64,000 nucleotides of DNA. Source: Hydrogenophaga palleronii_A (GTDB lineage Bacteria; Pseudomonadota; Gammaproteobacteria; Burkholderiales; Burkholderiaceae_C). This document shows positions 18,299 to 26,455 of the stretch, piece by piece (the stretch's first letter is position 1; each line of letters begins with the position of its first letter). Below the pieces are notes generated by a model that was not told the origin of the DNA, searched no databases, and worked only from the letters and a program-made list of their open reading frames with translations. The position numbers and the translations under genes are program-made. Where the stretch lies: positions 372,001 through 436,000 of the forward strand of contig NZ_JAVDWU010000004.1 of the NCBI RefSeq assembly GCF_031457455.1, written 5' to 3'.

Positions 18299-19846
18299 AT
18301 GACCATCGATCACGCACCTGCCGTACCTGCCGCCGACGACAACCAGCTTATTGCCGAGCGTCGCGAAAAGCTGAAAGCCCTTCGAGAGGGGCAGGCGCAG
18401 GGCCGGGGTGTGGCCTTTCCGAACGATTTCAAGCCGGTCGACAAGGCCGCCGAATTGTTTGCCCTGCATGGCGAATCGTCAAAGGAAGCGCTGGAAGCCA
18501 CACCGGTGCGCGCCAGCGTGGCCGGCCGCATGATGCTCAAGCGTGTGATGGGCAAGGCCAGCTTTGCCACGGTGCAGGACGCGTCCTTTGGCCCGTCGGG
18601 CGGGCGCATCCAGATCTACCTGAACAACGAAAGCGTGGGCGAGGCGGTGCATGCCACGTTCAAGCACTGGGACCTGGGCGACATCATCGCCGTTGAAGGT
18701 GTGCTCATGCGCACCCGCACCGGTGAACTCACCATTCACGCCGACAGCATCCGTCTGATCACCAAAAGCCTGCGGCCACTGCCAGACAAGTTCCATGGTG
18801 TGCACGATCAGGAGATCAAGTACCGCCAACGCTATGTCGACCTGATGACCGACGAGTCGGCCCGCAAGCGTTTTGTGGTGCGTAGCCAGGCGCTCACCAG
18901 CATGCGCGATTTCATGGTGAGCCATGGCTTCCTGGAAGTGGAAACGCCCATGCTGCACCCCATTCCTGGCGGCGCCAACGCCAAGCCTTTCAAGACACAC
19001 CACAACGCGCTTGACCAGGAAATGTTCCTGCGCATTGCACCAGAGCTCTATCTCAAGCGGCTGCTGGTGGGTGGATTCGATCGCGTGTTCGAGATCAATC
19101 GCAACTTCCGCAATGAAGGCATCAGCGTCCGGCACAACCCGGAATTCACGATGATGGAGTTCTACGCAGCCTACTGGAACTACCGCGACCTGATGGACTT
19201 CAACGAAGCGCTGATCCGCCACGTGGTGCGCCAGGTGCATGGCGACAGCCCACTGAGCTACCAGGGTCAGCCGGTGGACGTCATGTCGCCGTTTGAGCGG
19301 CTCACCATCCGCGAAGCGATCCTGAAATACACCGATGCGGGGGGGCAAGTGGACGATGCCGCCTGGTTGCACGCACAGCTGAAGACGCTGGGCCTGAGCG
19401 AAGAAAAGCACCAGTTGTCCACCCGCAGTCTGCCCAGTCTGCAGGTGATGTACTTTGAAGAAAAGGTCGAAGACAAGCTCTGGAACCCGACCTTCATCAT
19501 GGACCACCCCACCGAGATTTCACCGCTGGCCCGTGCCAACGACGCCAATCCGGAAGTGACGGAGCGTTTTGAGCTCTACATCACCGGTCGCGAATTCGGC
19601 AACGCGTTCTCGGAGCTCAACGATGCCGAAGACCAGGCGGCACGTTTCCAGGCGCAGGTGTCTGCCAAGGACAGCGGCGACGAAGAGGCCATGTTCTATG
19701 ACGCTGACTACATTCGCGCGTTGGAATACGGCATGCCGCCTGCGGGTGGCTGCGGCATCGGTATCGACCGACTGATGATGCTGCTGACCGACAGCCCCAG
19801 CATCCGTGATGTGATCCTGTTCCCTGCGCTGCGCAGGGAGGCTTGA
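18299..19846 (+). CDS. lysS: Lysyl-tRNA synthetase (class II)
   Basis: Cytosolic enzyme that charges tRNA-Lys. The 515-residue protein has the N-terminal OB-fold anticodon-binding domain (about 70-175) and the class II core with motif 2 RNFRNEGISVRHNPEFTMME and motif 3 GGCGIGIDRLMMLL near the end. The ATG at 18299 gives the normal N-terminus; an in-frame start 42 bp earlier would begin inside the hairpin. Length and motifs are standard. A repeat copy begins right after the stop codon. Confidence 0.97.
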   Translation: MTIDHAPAVPAADDNQLIAERREKLKALREGQAQGRGVAFPNDFKPVDKAAELFALHGESSKEALEATPVRASVAGRMMLKRVMGKASFATVQDASFGPSGGRIQIYLNNESVGEAVHATFKHWDLGDIIAVEGVLMRTRTGELTIHADSIRLITKSLRPLPDKFHGVHDQEIKYRQRYVDLMTDESARKRFVVRSQALTSMRDFMVSHGFLEVETPMLHPIPGGANAKPFKTHHNALDQEMFLRIAPELYLKRLLVGGFDRVFEINRNFRNEGISVRHNPEFTMMEFYAAYWNYRDLMDFNEALIRHVVRQVHGDSPLSYQGQPVDVMSPFERLTIREAILKYTDAGGQVDDAAWLHAQLKTLGLSEEKHQLSTRSLPSLQVMYFEEKVEDKLWNPTFIMDHPTEISPLARANDANPEVTERFELYITGREFGNAFSELNDAEDQAARFQAQVSAKDSGDEEAMFYDADYIRALEYGMPPAGGCGIGIDRLMMLLTDSPSIRDVILFPALRREA

Positions 19847-19847
19847 C

Positions 19848-19949
19848 CCACCCCCGACGCGCTTCGCGCGACCCCCTCAAGGGGGCACACCTTCGGACCG
19901 GCAAAGCCGGATCCTGGGTGTTGCTGGATGGGGACATTTCGCTCCGGAG
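19848..19949 (+). repeat. Structured GC-rich dispersed repeat, copy 5 (lysS 3' end)
   Basis: Follows the lysS stop codon directly. It shows the GCGCTTCGCGC and CCCCCTCAAGGGGG hairpins, the inner hairpin CCGGCAAAGCCGG, the outer stem ACACC/GGTGT and the terminal CGCTCCGGA block. Confidence 0.85.
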
Positions 19950-19999
19950 AGTGCAGCACACCCCACGCCTCATGCCCGCAAGTGGCCCACGCAGATGCT

Positions 20000-21808
20000 C
20001 TAGAAATTCATGGTGTGGATGCTCTTGCGATTGTTTTCGCGCAGATCGTCCAGTGCGCCTCGCAGCCACTGCAAATGGGCCTGGGCGTCCTGCAGCAACT
20101 CCAAGCCGGGCTCGGGCAACATGGCCACCACGATTTTGAAGCGCAGTGTGGTGCCGATTGGCAGCTGGGTGGAAGGCCGTAGACCCCCGGCAAGAATCTG
20201 GGTGGCCGCAGCCACTGCCTGAGCAGCGCGCACCGGACCTTCCATCAAGAGAGCAAAGCTGCTGTCGTCGACGCGCGTGGCCGTATCCACGTCACGTGCC
20301 ACCCCCCGCAGCAGCGAGCCCGTGAGCACAAGCGCCCGATCGGCCACTTCGCGGCCGTGTTCGCGCTCAAACCATGCGTGGTTGTCCAGGTCGATCAGGA
20401 GCAAGGCGATGGAATGGTTGTAGCGCTGGGCACGCACCAGGCTTTCGTGCAGCCGCAGCATGCCGTTGTGCCGGTTGGTCAGGCCGGTGAGAGGTTCGGT
20501 GAGCGCCAGCGCACGCGCCCGGGTCTGTGCTTCGTGCTGTAGGGACGAGCGCTGCAGCAAGCCGTAGAACAGCAGGGGTGCCTCGATGGCGGCCGCAATC
20601 ATCATGCCGTACTGGGACAGGAAGCCGGACGACAGCAGACCGAGGTTGCGCAGGACGGGAATTGCCCCCGTGAGCAACACCGGCAGGATGCCCAATGCGA
20701 TCCAGCGCACCCATCGGTCGCCGGTGCGCCAGGCCGCCCACAGCATCAGATAGACCAGGGCCATGGTCGCGGCCCCGCCTATGGTCAAGGCTTGAAAGCT
20801 GAGGGTGGATGGGGCCACCTGATCCCAGACGATCAGCAACAGGAGCGCGGCGGCAAGTGCGAGTGCCGCTTGGTTCAAGCCCCGGCCCAGTCTGCGGGGT
20901 TGAATCACATGCCGCACAAACAGCAACCCCACCACCGCCACCAGCGGCAGCAGCACGAATTCGGCCATGCCGTTCCAGCCTGGGGAGTCAGGCCAGAGGA
21001 ACTGGCCTGCCACACCCAGTGAAGAGGCCAGGGCGAGGCCCAGCACCGTGATGTACGCTGCGTAGAGTGCAAAACTGCTGTCGCGAAAAACCGCCGCGTT
21101 GGCAATGGCAACCGTGGCCAGCAACAACACCATGCCGAAATAGGCGCCTAAGAAGAACTGCTGGTGGATGCGCAGTTCCCGCAGTGTGTTGTGGTTGTGG
21201 ATGCTCAGACGGCCAGAAAACGGCACCCGCGCGTGTTCGATGCGAACCCAGTACGTGACCGGTTTGTCGATGCGCGTGTCCAGTGCCATCACGGGGTAGC
21301 GGTCGGCGTACACCCAGTCGCTCACGGCAAGGCGGTCGCCGGCATGCTGTTCGCTCCATTGATCATCGGCGTTGCGGTAATGGAGGCTGACGAGATCGGT
21401 ACCGGAATAAGCGAGCTCCAGTTCCCAATGCACAGAGGTGTCTTTCACCTGCGCATCAAAGCGCACCCACAGCGCTGCATTGCCGTCCAGCAGCACCCGG
21501 TGCTGGTGCTCGCGCACCGCGAAGGGCAGTCGATGCTGGTTTTCTTCTACCCATTGCACCGACTTGTCGCCAGCCGGATCTACCCAATACAGACTGCGCT
21601 GGGCCAGGGGAACGCTGGATTTCGTGCTGTCGAGCACGATGGGCTCCAAGCCCGCATGCTGGGCCCAGGCAGCGACGGGGGCGCCCAGCATCCAGAGCCC
21701 CAGCAGGCAGAACAAGGTGGCAATCAGGCGCCGCGCACTGAGTGAGGGCTTTCTTGGGATGGAAGGCATGAGCGATTGTGTCCCACCCGAAGAAGCCATC
21801 GCATCCAT
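20000..21808 (-). CDS. 7TM sensor protein with degenerate GGDEF domain
   Basis: Predicted membrane signalling protein, 602 residues. An N-terminal hydrophobic signal segment (about 28-48) is followed by a periplasmic 7TMR-DISM-type sensor domain (about 60-200, with LWVRFDAQVKD), seven membrane segments (about 215-410) and a cytoplasmic GGDEF-like domain (about 430-600) recognised by ALTEPLTGLTNRHNGMLRLHE. The signature GGDEF loop is replaced by VDDSSFALL, so diguanylate cyclase activity is unlikely. It may instead bind nucleotide or act as a scaffold. An alternative start at 21769 also leaves a good signal segment. It is separated from rpoH by a terminator. Confidence 0.82.
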   Translation of the reverse strand: MDAMASSGGTQSLMPSIPRKPSLSARRLIATLFCLLGLWMLGAPVAAWAQHAGLEPIVLDSTKSSVPLAQRSLYWVDPAGDKSVQWVEENQHRLPFAVREHQHRVLLDGNAALWVRFDAQVKDTSVHWELELAYSGTDLVSLHYRNADDQWSEQHAGDRLAVSDWVYADRYPVMALDTRIDKPVTYWVRIEHARVPFSGRLSIHNHNTLRELRIHQQFFLGAYFGMVLLLATVAIANAAVFRDSSFALYAAYITVLGLALASSLGVAGQFLWPDSPGWNGMAEFVLLPLVAVVGLLFVRHVIQPRRLGRGLNQAALALAAALLLLIVWDQVAPSTLSFQALTIGGAATMALVYLMLWAAWRTGDRWVRWIALGILPVLLTGAIPVLRNLGLLSSGFLSQYGMMIAAAIEAPLLFYGLLQRSSLQHEAQTRARALALTEPLTGLTNRHNGMLRLHESLVRAQRYNHSIALLLIDLDNHAWFEREHGREVADRALVLTGSLLRGVARDVDTATRVDDSSFALLMEGPVRAAQAVAAATQILAGGLRPSTQLPIGTTLRFKIVVAMLPEPGLELLQDAQAHLQWLRGALDDLRENNRKSIHTMNF

Positions 21809-21870
21809 GCTATCGGCGACAGTTCATGCTTCGCAAACTGAGCTGCAGGAAGGGCGGTGCACACCGTCAA

Positions 21871-21905
21871 GAAAAGGCCCCGGGACAGTGCACTGTCGCG
21901 GGGCT
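21871..21905 (-). terminator. Intrinsic terminator of rpoH
   Basis: On the minus strand a 12-bp stem with one mismatch (GCCCCGCGACAG with CTGTCCCGGGGC) closes a TGCA loop and is followed by CTTTTC. It lies about 50 bp after the rpoH stop. Confidence 0.8.
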
Positions 21906-21952
21906 TCAAAGGGCAGGCCTGGGCGCCTCAGTGGCGCCACGGCATCAAACAA

Positions 21953-22909
21953 TCAGGCGTAGTCGACAAGCGCCTTGCGCATTTTCTTCATTGCCGCTAC
22001 CTCGATCTGGCGAACGCGTTCGGCGCTCACGCCGTACTCGGCAGCCAACTCGTGTAGCGTCATGCCGCCCGATCCGTCGTCATTCACCTTGAGCCAGCGC
22101 TCGCTGACGATGCGGCGTGAGCGGTCGTCCAGCTCATTCATGGCGCGGGCGATTCCTTCGGTGGCCAGGCGGTCGCGATGGGCGGATTCCAACATGGCGG
22201 TGGGTTCATGGTGGGCGTCGGCGAGATAGGCGATCGGGCCGAAGCTGTCTTCGCCGTCGTCGCCGGGCGACGGATCCAGCACCACGTCGCCGCCGGAGAG
22301 TCGCGTTTCCATTTCACGCACTTCTTCCGGCTTCACGTTGAGCTCGCGGGCCATCACCCCCACTTCGGTGTCGGAAAGCACCTCACGGTGAGTGTCTCCA
22401 TCCAGCGCTTCTGAACGGAAGCCTTGTTTGCGTGAGCGCAGGTTGAAGAATAGCTTGCGCTGGGATTTGGTGGTGGCCAGCTTGACCATGCGCCAGTTCT
22501 TCAGGATGTATTCGTGGATTTCGGCCTTGATCCAGTGCATGGCATAGCTCACCAGGCGCACGCCTTGGTCGGGGTCAAAGCGCTTGACCGCCTTCATCAG
22601 GCCGACATTGCCTTCCTGGATCAGATCGCCGTGTGGCAGGCCGTAGCCCAGGTACTGGCGGGCGATGGACACCACCAGGCGCAGGTGCGACATGACCAAT
22701 TGGCCGGCGGCCTCGAGGTCGTTGTGATCGCGCAGGCGGCGCGCGGCGTTCTGCTCTTCGTCCAGCGTGAGCATGGGCATGCGGTTGACGGCCGAGATGT
22801 AGGCGTCGAGATTGCCCAGGGCAGGCAGCGTCAGCGAGCGGCTGGCCCATGGGCTGGCCACGGCCAAGGTGGCGGTGGGCAAAATGGCGGGGGCAAGGGA
22901 TGTGGACAT
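21953..22909 (-). CDS. rpoH: Heat-shock sigma factor RpoH (sigma-32)
   Basis: Alternative sigma factor directing RNA polymerase to heat-shock promoters. The 318-residue protein has region 2 (SHLRLVVSIARQYLGYGL; GDLIQEGNVGLMKAVKRFD; SYAMHWIKAEIHEYIL), the diagnostic RpoH box QRKLFFNLR, and region 4 (TLHELAAEYGVSAERVRQIE). I placed the start at 22909, which has a strong GAGGAGGG ribosome-binding site and gives the usual N-terminus; the open frame extends 63 codons upstream through the CIRCE element and is not real. A perfect CIRCE operator lies 35 bp upstream, indicating HrcA repression in addition to any other heat-shock control. Confidence 0.95.
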   Translation of the reverse strand: MSTSLAPAILPTATLAVASPWASRSLTLPALGNLDAYISAVNRMPMLTLDEEQNAARRLRDHNDLEAAGQLVMSHLRLVVSIARQYLGYGLPHGDLIQEGNVGLMKAVKRFDPDQGVRLVSYAMHWIKAEIHEYILKNWRMVKLATTKSQRKLFFNLRSRKQGFRSEALDGDTHREVLSDTEVGVMARELNVKPEEVREMETRLSGGDVVLDPSPGDDGEDSFGPIAYLADAHHEPTAMLESAHRDRLATEGIARAMNELDDRSRRIVSERWLKVNDDGSGGMTLHELAAEYGVSAERVRQIEVAAMKKMRKALVDYA

Positions 22910-22944
22910 GTTCAAAACCCTCCTCAGGTTGTCTGCCAACGATA

Positions 22945-22971
22945 TTAGCACTCTGTCTGAGTGAGTGCTAA
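22945..22971 (-). promoter_or_regulatory. CIRCE operator (HrcA-binding site) of rpoH
   Basis: TTAGCACTC (22945-22953), a 9-bp spacer, then GAGTGCTAA (22963-22971): a perfect match to the CIRCE consensus, which is the binding site of the heat-shock repressor HrcA. It is centred about 49 bp before the rpoH start codon, so it should fall in the promoter or leader. HrcA itself is not encoded in the window. Confidence 0.93.
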
Positions 22972-23162
22972 TCGATTGGTTCCATGGGGCTGATAGTGCG
23001 CCGTATGTAATGGTGTCGGTTCTCGCTGCTAAGTTCTGAACTTTCGCGCTGACAACTGAACGGCTTGGTGTCCTTAAGTTTAAGTCATTGATTTTCAAGG
23101 AGGAAATTTCAGATCACCCTTGCTGGTGAACCTTGCTTCCACAAAGCATGCAATCGTTCGAG

Positions 23163-23191
23163 TTGACAGTCAGAGTGTATTTACATAGCAT
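23163..23191 (+). promoter_or_regulatory. Promoter of the marR-GNAT operon
   Basis: A consensus -35 TTGACA (23163-23168) and a -10-like TAGCAT (23186-23191) are separated by 17 bp. The -10 is buried in the dyad operator described next, so regulator binding would block polymerase. Confidence 0.6.
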
Positions 23192-23213
23192 GATATATAT
23201 CAAGATATGTAAA
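23180..23213 (+). promoter_or_regulatory. Nested palindromic operator of the MarR-type regulator
   Basis: A 34-bp dyad with outer arms TTTACATA (23180-23187) and TATGTAAA (23206-23213) around a perfect 12-bp palindrome TGATATATATCA (23191-23202), all sharing one centre. It ends 10 bp before the regulator's start codon, as expected for autoregulation by a MarR dimer. Confidence 0.8.
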
Positions 23214-23223
23214 TGAAGTTGCC

Positions 23224-23724
23224 ATGCATGACATTGTCAAAGAGTTGGGGTTTCTGACCCTTGGCACCCGCCTCAAACGAATCGGCGAGTCGCTGCAGAC
23301 ACAGACACAGGAACTGCTGGCAGACAACGGCATGGACATGCCGGCTGCCCACTTTCCTTTGCTGGCTGCCCTGGATCGACTGGGGTCTCTGGGCGTGAGC
23401 GAACTGAGCCTGGCGGTGGGTGTGAGCCAGCCGGTGGTCAGTCGCTCTCTGGTTGGTCTGGAGGCGACGGGTCTGGTGGAGTCCCAAACCGCGGACGCAG
23501 ACCGCCGGGTGCGCCGCATTCGGCTCAGCCACCAGGGTCGTGAGCTGGTACAGCATGCCAAACAGGCGGTGTGGCCCGTCATCGAGGCGGCTGTGGCACA
23601 GGCTTGCGAGCCCCTGAAGGGCTCGCTGTTGGACCAGTTGGCGATGCTCGAAGCTGCGCTTGAACATACCCCTTTGAAACGACGAGCCACCGAGCTTGCA
23701 GTGGGACCCACTGCGCCTGAATGA
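23224..23724 (+). CDS. MarR family transcriptional regulator
   Basis: Winged-helix regulator of 166 residues, typical of MarR proteins. The DNA-binding segment is GVSELSLAVGVSQPVVSRSL (about 57-76), followed by the wing with the conserved DRRVRRIRLSHQG. Flanking helices supply the dimer interface. It is the first gene of a two-gene operon with a GNAT acetyltransferase 13 bp downstream, and is preceded by a strong dyad operator overlapping the promoter. The ligand is unknown; pairing MarR with GNAT is a recurring theme. Confidence 0.92.
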   Translation: MHDIVKELGFLTLGTRLKRIGESLQTQTQELLADNGMDMPAAHFPLLAALDRLGSLGVSELSLAVGVSQPVVSRSLVGLEATGLVESQTADADRRVRRIRLSHQGRELVQHAKQAVWPVIEAAVAQACEPLKGSLLDQLAMLEAALEHTPLKRRATELAVGPTAPE

Positions 23725-23737
23725 AGGAGACCCGCCC

Positions 23738-24415
23738 ATGAAGTCGCTCGACCGGCCTGTCTGGGCCTCGCTGACGCACGCCCCGCATCTTGCGGTGGGT
23801 GACGAGTTCGCCAAGCGCTACCGGCGCGACGTCAACTTGTTCGCATCCGCATGCGACGACAGCATCAACAGTCTGGCCGCACTGCGCGACCTCGTTCCCG
23901 AAGGCGAGTCTGTCTTCGTGTTGCAGGTGCCGGCCATTTGTGTGCCGGAGGGCCTGGTGGTTGCGCGCGTAGCCCAGGGTGTGCAAATGCTCGCGGCGCG
24001 GCCCATTGCACGGGAAGACGGTGACAGCGTCGTCGTCGAACTCGGAGAGGCGGACGCGCCCGAGATGCTCGCTCTGGCGCAGTTGACCGAACCCGGACCC
24101 TTTCTGGCCCGCACGCACACCATGGGCCGCTTCATTGGGGCTCGCATCAACGGGCGCTTGGCTGCAATGGCGGGAGAACGGATGCGCTTCCCCGGATTCA
24201 CGGAGGTCAGCGGGGTGTGCACCCATCCGGACTTCCGGGGACGAGGCCTGGCAAGGCTGCTCTCGTCGGTGATCGCGAACGCCATTCAGCAGCGTGGTGA
24301 GCAACCGTTCCTGCATGCATGGACGAGCAACCGCCCTGCCATTGCGCTCTACGAGCATCTGGGCTTCGAGTTCCGGACCGTGGTGCAGGTCGCTGTGTTG
24401 GCCCGGCCTGATTGA
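23738..24415 (+). CDS. GNAT family N-acetyltransferase
   Basis: Predicted acetyl-CoA-dependent acyltransferase, 225 residues. The catalytic GNAT fold occupies the C-terminal half: the acetyl-CoA loop is VCTHPDFRGRGLARLLSS (about 163-180), followed by a beta strand with FLHAWTSNRPAIALYEHLGFE, a pattern common to small-molecule acetyltransferases. The N-terminal half (about 1-110) is less conserved. The ATG at 23738 is preceded by AAGGAG. It is co-transcribed with the MarR regulator. The substrate is unknown. Confidence 0.88.
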   Translation: MKSLDRPVWASLTHAPHLAVGDEFAKRYRRDVNLFASACDDSINSLAALRDLVPEGESVFVLQVPAICVPEGLVVARVAQGVQMLAARPIAREDGDSVVVELGEADAPEMLALAQLTEPGPFLARTHTMGRFIGARINGRLAAMAGERMRFPGFTEVSGVCTHPDFRGRGLARLLSSVIANAIQQRGEQPFLHAWTSNRPAIALYEHLGFEFRTVVQVAVLARPD

Positions 24416-24434
24416 TAGGCCGAGAACCTTTCTT

Positions 24435-24625
24435 TCATGCCCAGTGATCGAGAAGAATCTGGGTGGCTCGCACCCAGTTCGAAATCATTTGTTGCCGGCG
24501 CACCGGGTTCCTTCGCAGCACGCCGGACAGCACGAAACCCCGCAGAAAGTCCGTGGTGAAGGCGATCACGGCATCGTGACCGGGGCGGTCGGCGGCTGGC
24601 GCAAACAGAAGGCGCAGTATCCGCT
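24435..24625 (-). pseudogene. Possible C-terminal remnant of a TetR-type regulator
   Basis: The 288-bp gap between the GNAT and crotonase genes contains a minus-strand frame of about 63 codons with no start. It ends at a TGA (24435-24437) and is bounded upstream by a TAG. It reads as amphipathic helices, for example AVIAFTTDFLRGFVLSGVL and SNWVRATQILLDHWA, resembling the tail of a TetR ligand domain. No DNA-binding half is visible. It could be coincidence in GC-rich DNA. Confidence 0.25.
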
Positions 24626-24703
24626 CCTACGGGTGCATGGGCATACAGTCAATGCTGACTGCTTTGATGTCCACTCCACTTTTGATACCAAGGATTTCCA
24701 GCC

Positions 24704-25612
24704 ATGCTCCAGCTCAGCACGTTGCAGATTGAAAAAGACCCGCAGAACCCTCGCATTGCACGCCTGCTTCTCAATCGCCCGGAGCGGCTGAATGCGATCA
24801 GTGATGCAACACCGGGTGAGATCCGGGCGGCGGTGGAGTGGGCCAATGCGGACGATGAAGTGCATGTCATCGTCATCGAGGGGGCGGGAAAAGGCTTCTG
24901 TGGCGGCTACGACCTCACCGGGTACGCCGAGCAGCACATCGAGCATCCTTGCCAGCAGGAAAAGTCTCCGTGGGACCCGATGGTCGACTACGCCTGCATG
25001 AAGCGCAACACGGAAGACTTCATGTCACTCTGGAAAAGCGCCAAGCCCACCATCGCCAAGGTGCATGGTGCGGCTGCGGCCGGAGGCAGCGACATCGCCT
25101 TGTGTTGCGATCTTCTCGTGATGGCCGACAACGCCCGCATCGGCTATATGCCCACTCGCGTCTGGGGCTGCCCCACCACCGCCATGTGGACTTTCCGACT
25201 GGGTCCCATGCGTGCGAAGCAGATGATGTTCACCGGTGACCTCATCGATGGCAAGCAGGCGGCGGAATGGGGTTTGGCCACGCTGTCCGTTCCACCAGAG
25301 GAACTGGAGGCGGCCACCATGAAACTCGCCACCCGTGTGGCGGGCGTTCCCCGTTCTCATCTGGCCATGCACAAACTGGTGGTGAACCAGGTGATGCTGA
25401 ACATGGGTGTGGAGCAAACGCAGATGATGGCGACCCTGTTCGACGGCATCACCCGCCACAACCCCGAGGGGCTGTGGTTCCGACGCCATGCCCAGGCGCA
25501 CGGCTTCAAGGCGGCGATTGAATGGCGGGACAGCGGCCGCCCCATTCCCGAAGGGGATGAGGCCAGGGCCCTGATTCGTGAAATCGACGCAACTGCGTGG
25601 CGTCAGCCCTGA
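24704..25612 (+). CDS. Crotonase (enoyl-CoA hydratase/isomerase) family protein
   Basis: Cytosolic acyl-CoA-processing enzyme of the crotonase superfamily, 302 residues. The N-terminal strand block ARLLLNRPERLNAIS is followed by the oxyanion-hole elements GKGFCGGYDL (about 64-73) and AKVHGAAAAGGSDIALCCDL (about 114-133). The catalytic region has MPTRVWGCPTT, where the Glu pair of a classical hydratase is not obvious, so hydration of enoyl-CoA should not be assumed. The protein is longer than the 260-residue core, with an extra C-terminal helix region. It is monocistronic as far as can be seen. Confidence 0.85.
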   Translation: MLQLSTLQIEKDPQNPRIARLLLNRPERLNAISDATPGEIRAAVEWANADDEVHVIVIEGAGKGFCGGYDLTGYAEQHIEHPCQQEKSPWDPMVDYACMKRNTEDFMSLWKSAKPTIAKVHGAAAAGGSDIALCCDLLVMADNARIGYMPTRVWGCPTTAMWTFRLGPMRAKQMMFTGDLIDGKQAAEWGLATLSVPPEELEAATMKLATRVAGVPRSHLAMHKLVVNQVMLNMGVEQTQMMATLFDGITRHNPEGLWFRRHAQAHGFKAAIEWRDSGRPIPEGDEARALIREIDATAWRQP

Positions 25613-25619
25613 TAGCGGG

Positions 25620-26120
25620 TCAGAGGCGCGACAGCGTTTTGTCGTAGAACGCGTTTGGGTAGCCCTCGCTGTCCTTGGCGGCATCGGGGTCGCCGATTTG
25701 CAGCGTGTCGCCACTCACGTGCAGCAGCACTTTTTCCGAACCCTGGTCCGCCGTTCCGGCGAATTTGTCGGCGGTCACGGCGCCCACCATCTTGGTGCCG
25801 TCGTGCGCCATCCTCATGTTGGTGAACACTTTTTCGACCCTCACGGCAGGGCCGGAACACGAGGTTCCGATGTAGGCATAAGCCACCACTTCACCGGTGA
25901 AGCTGGTGGCAGACGCTTTGGTGAAGTCGGCGCGCAGATGGGCAGACGCGCCGTCGTCGTCGAAGCACGCGCTGCGCCAGGAGCCGATGTACTTGGACAC
26001 AACGTCGTCTGATGGGTCGTTTGGAAGAGGATCGTCGTCGCCGCCACCGCAGGCGGCAAGCGCGGCGATGGCCAGGCTCAGCGTGACCAGTTTGAAACCA
26101 TGTCGGAGGTGCGTATTCAT
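25620..26120 (-). CDS. Small predicted lipoprotein
   Basis: A 166-residue protein whose N-terminus has a signal peptide ending in the lipobox LAAC (Cys at about residue 24), followed by Gly- and Asp-rich GGGDDD, suggesting anchoring to the outer membrane (Asp is not at +2). The rest resembles a small beta-rich domain with paired cysteines (SACFDDDGAS and GTSCSGPA). I do not recognise the family. It converges on the crotonase gene with 7 bp between the stops. Confidence 0.75.
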   Translation of the reverse strand: MNTHLRHGFKLVTLSLAIAALAACGGGDDDPLPNDPSDDVVSKYIGSWRSACFDDDGASAHLRADFTKASATSFTGEVVAYAYIGTSCSGPAVRVEKVFTNMRMAHDGTKMVGAVTADKFAGTADQGSEKVLLHVSGDTLQIGDPDAAKDSEGYPNAFYDKTLSRL

Positions 26121-26427
26121 AGAGGTGTCCTGAAAGAGATGGGCAAAAGCCCTGCAACCGATAACAACGGGCGATCATGACAGCGCCCGTCAGGGTGGAG
26201 CCATTCTGGCCTATGGAGGGCTGGCGATTGGTCGCGAAGCTGCCTCGGTTGTAACAGCAGGCCGTTTCAAGAACATCTTCACCCATCTTTTTCAGGATGT
26301 TGTTCCTGCTGAGCGCGATAAGGGGCTTCCAGCGGACATGTGTGCGTGGTGGGAAGAATCGAGGACTTTGGCACAGTGGTGCGGTCGGCATTCCGACTTT
26401 GCTGGACAGGGGGCAGGCTTTCGGATA

Positions 26428-26443
26428 CTGTATATAAAAACAG
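26428..26443 (+). promoter_or_regulatory. LexA (SOS) box of the imuA-imuB-dnaE2 cassette
   Basis: CTGTATATAAAAACAG fits the CTGT-N8-ACAG LexA consensus perfectly. It overlaps a TATATAAA -10-like stretch and ends 12 bp before the imuA ATG. The rest of the 335-bp gap upstream (26121-26427) shows no gene or other clear signal. Confidence 0.92.
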
Positions 26444-26455
26444 TTTTCGCTTGAC

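Noticed and set aside
17286..19950. The repeat copies as a CRISPR array or as conventional terminators only
   Set aside because: The copies are far apart without regular spacers, and they lack the T-run of intrinsic terminators.
22910..23098. A longer RpoH with 63 extra N-terminal residues
   Set aside because: The extension would run through the CIRCE operator and has no family similarity, whereas a strong ribosome-binding site precedes the inner ATG.
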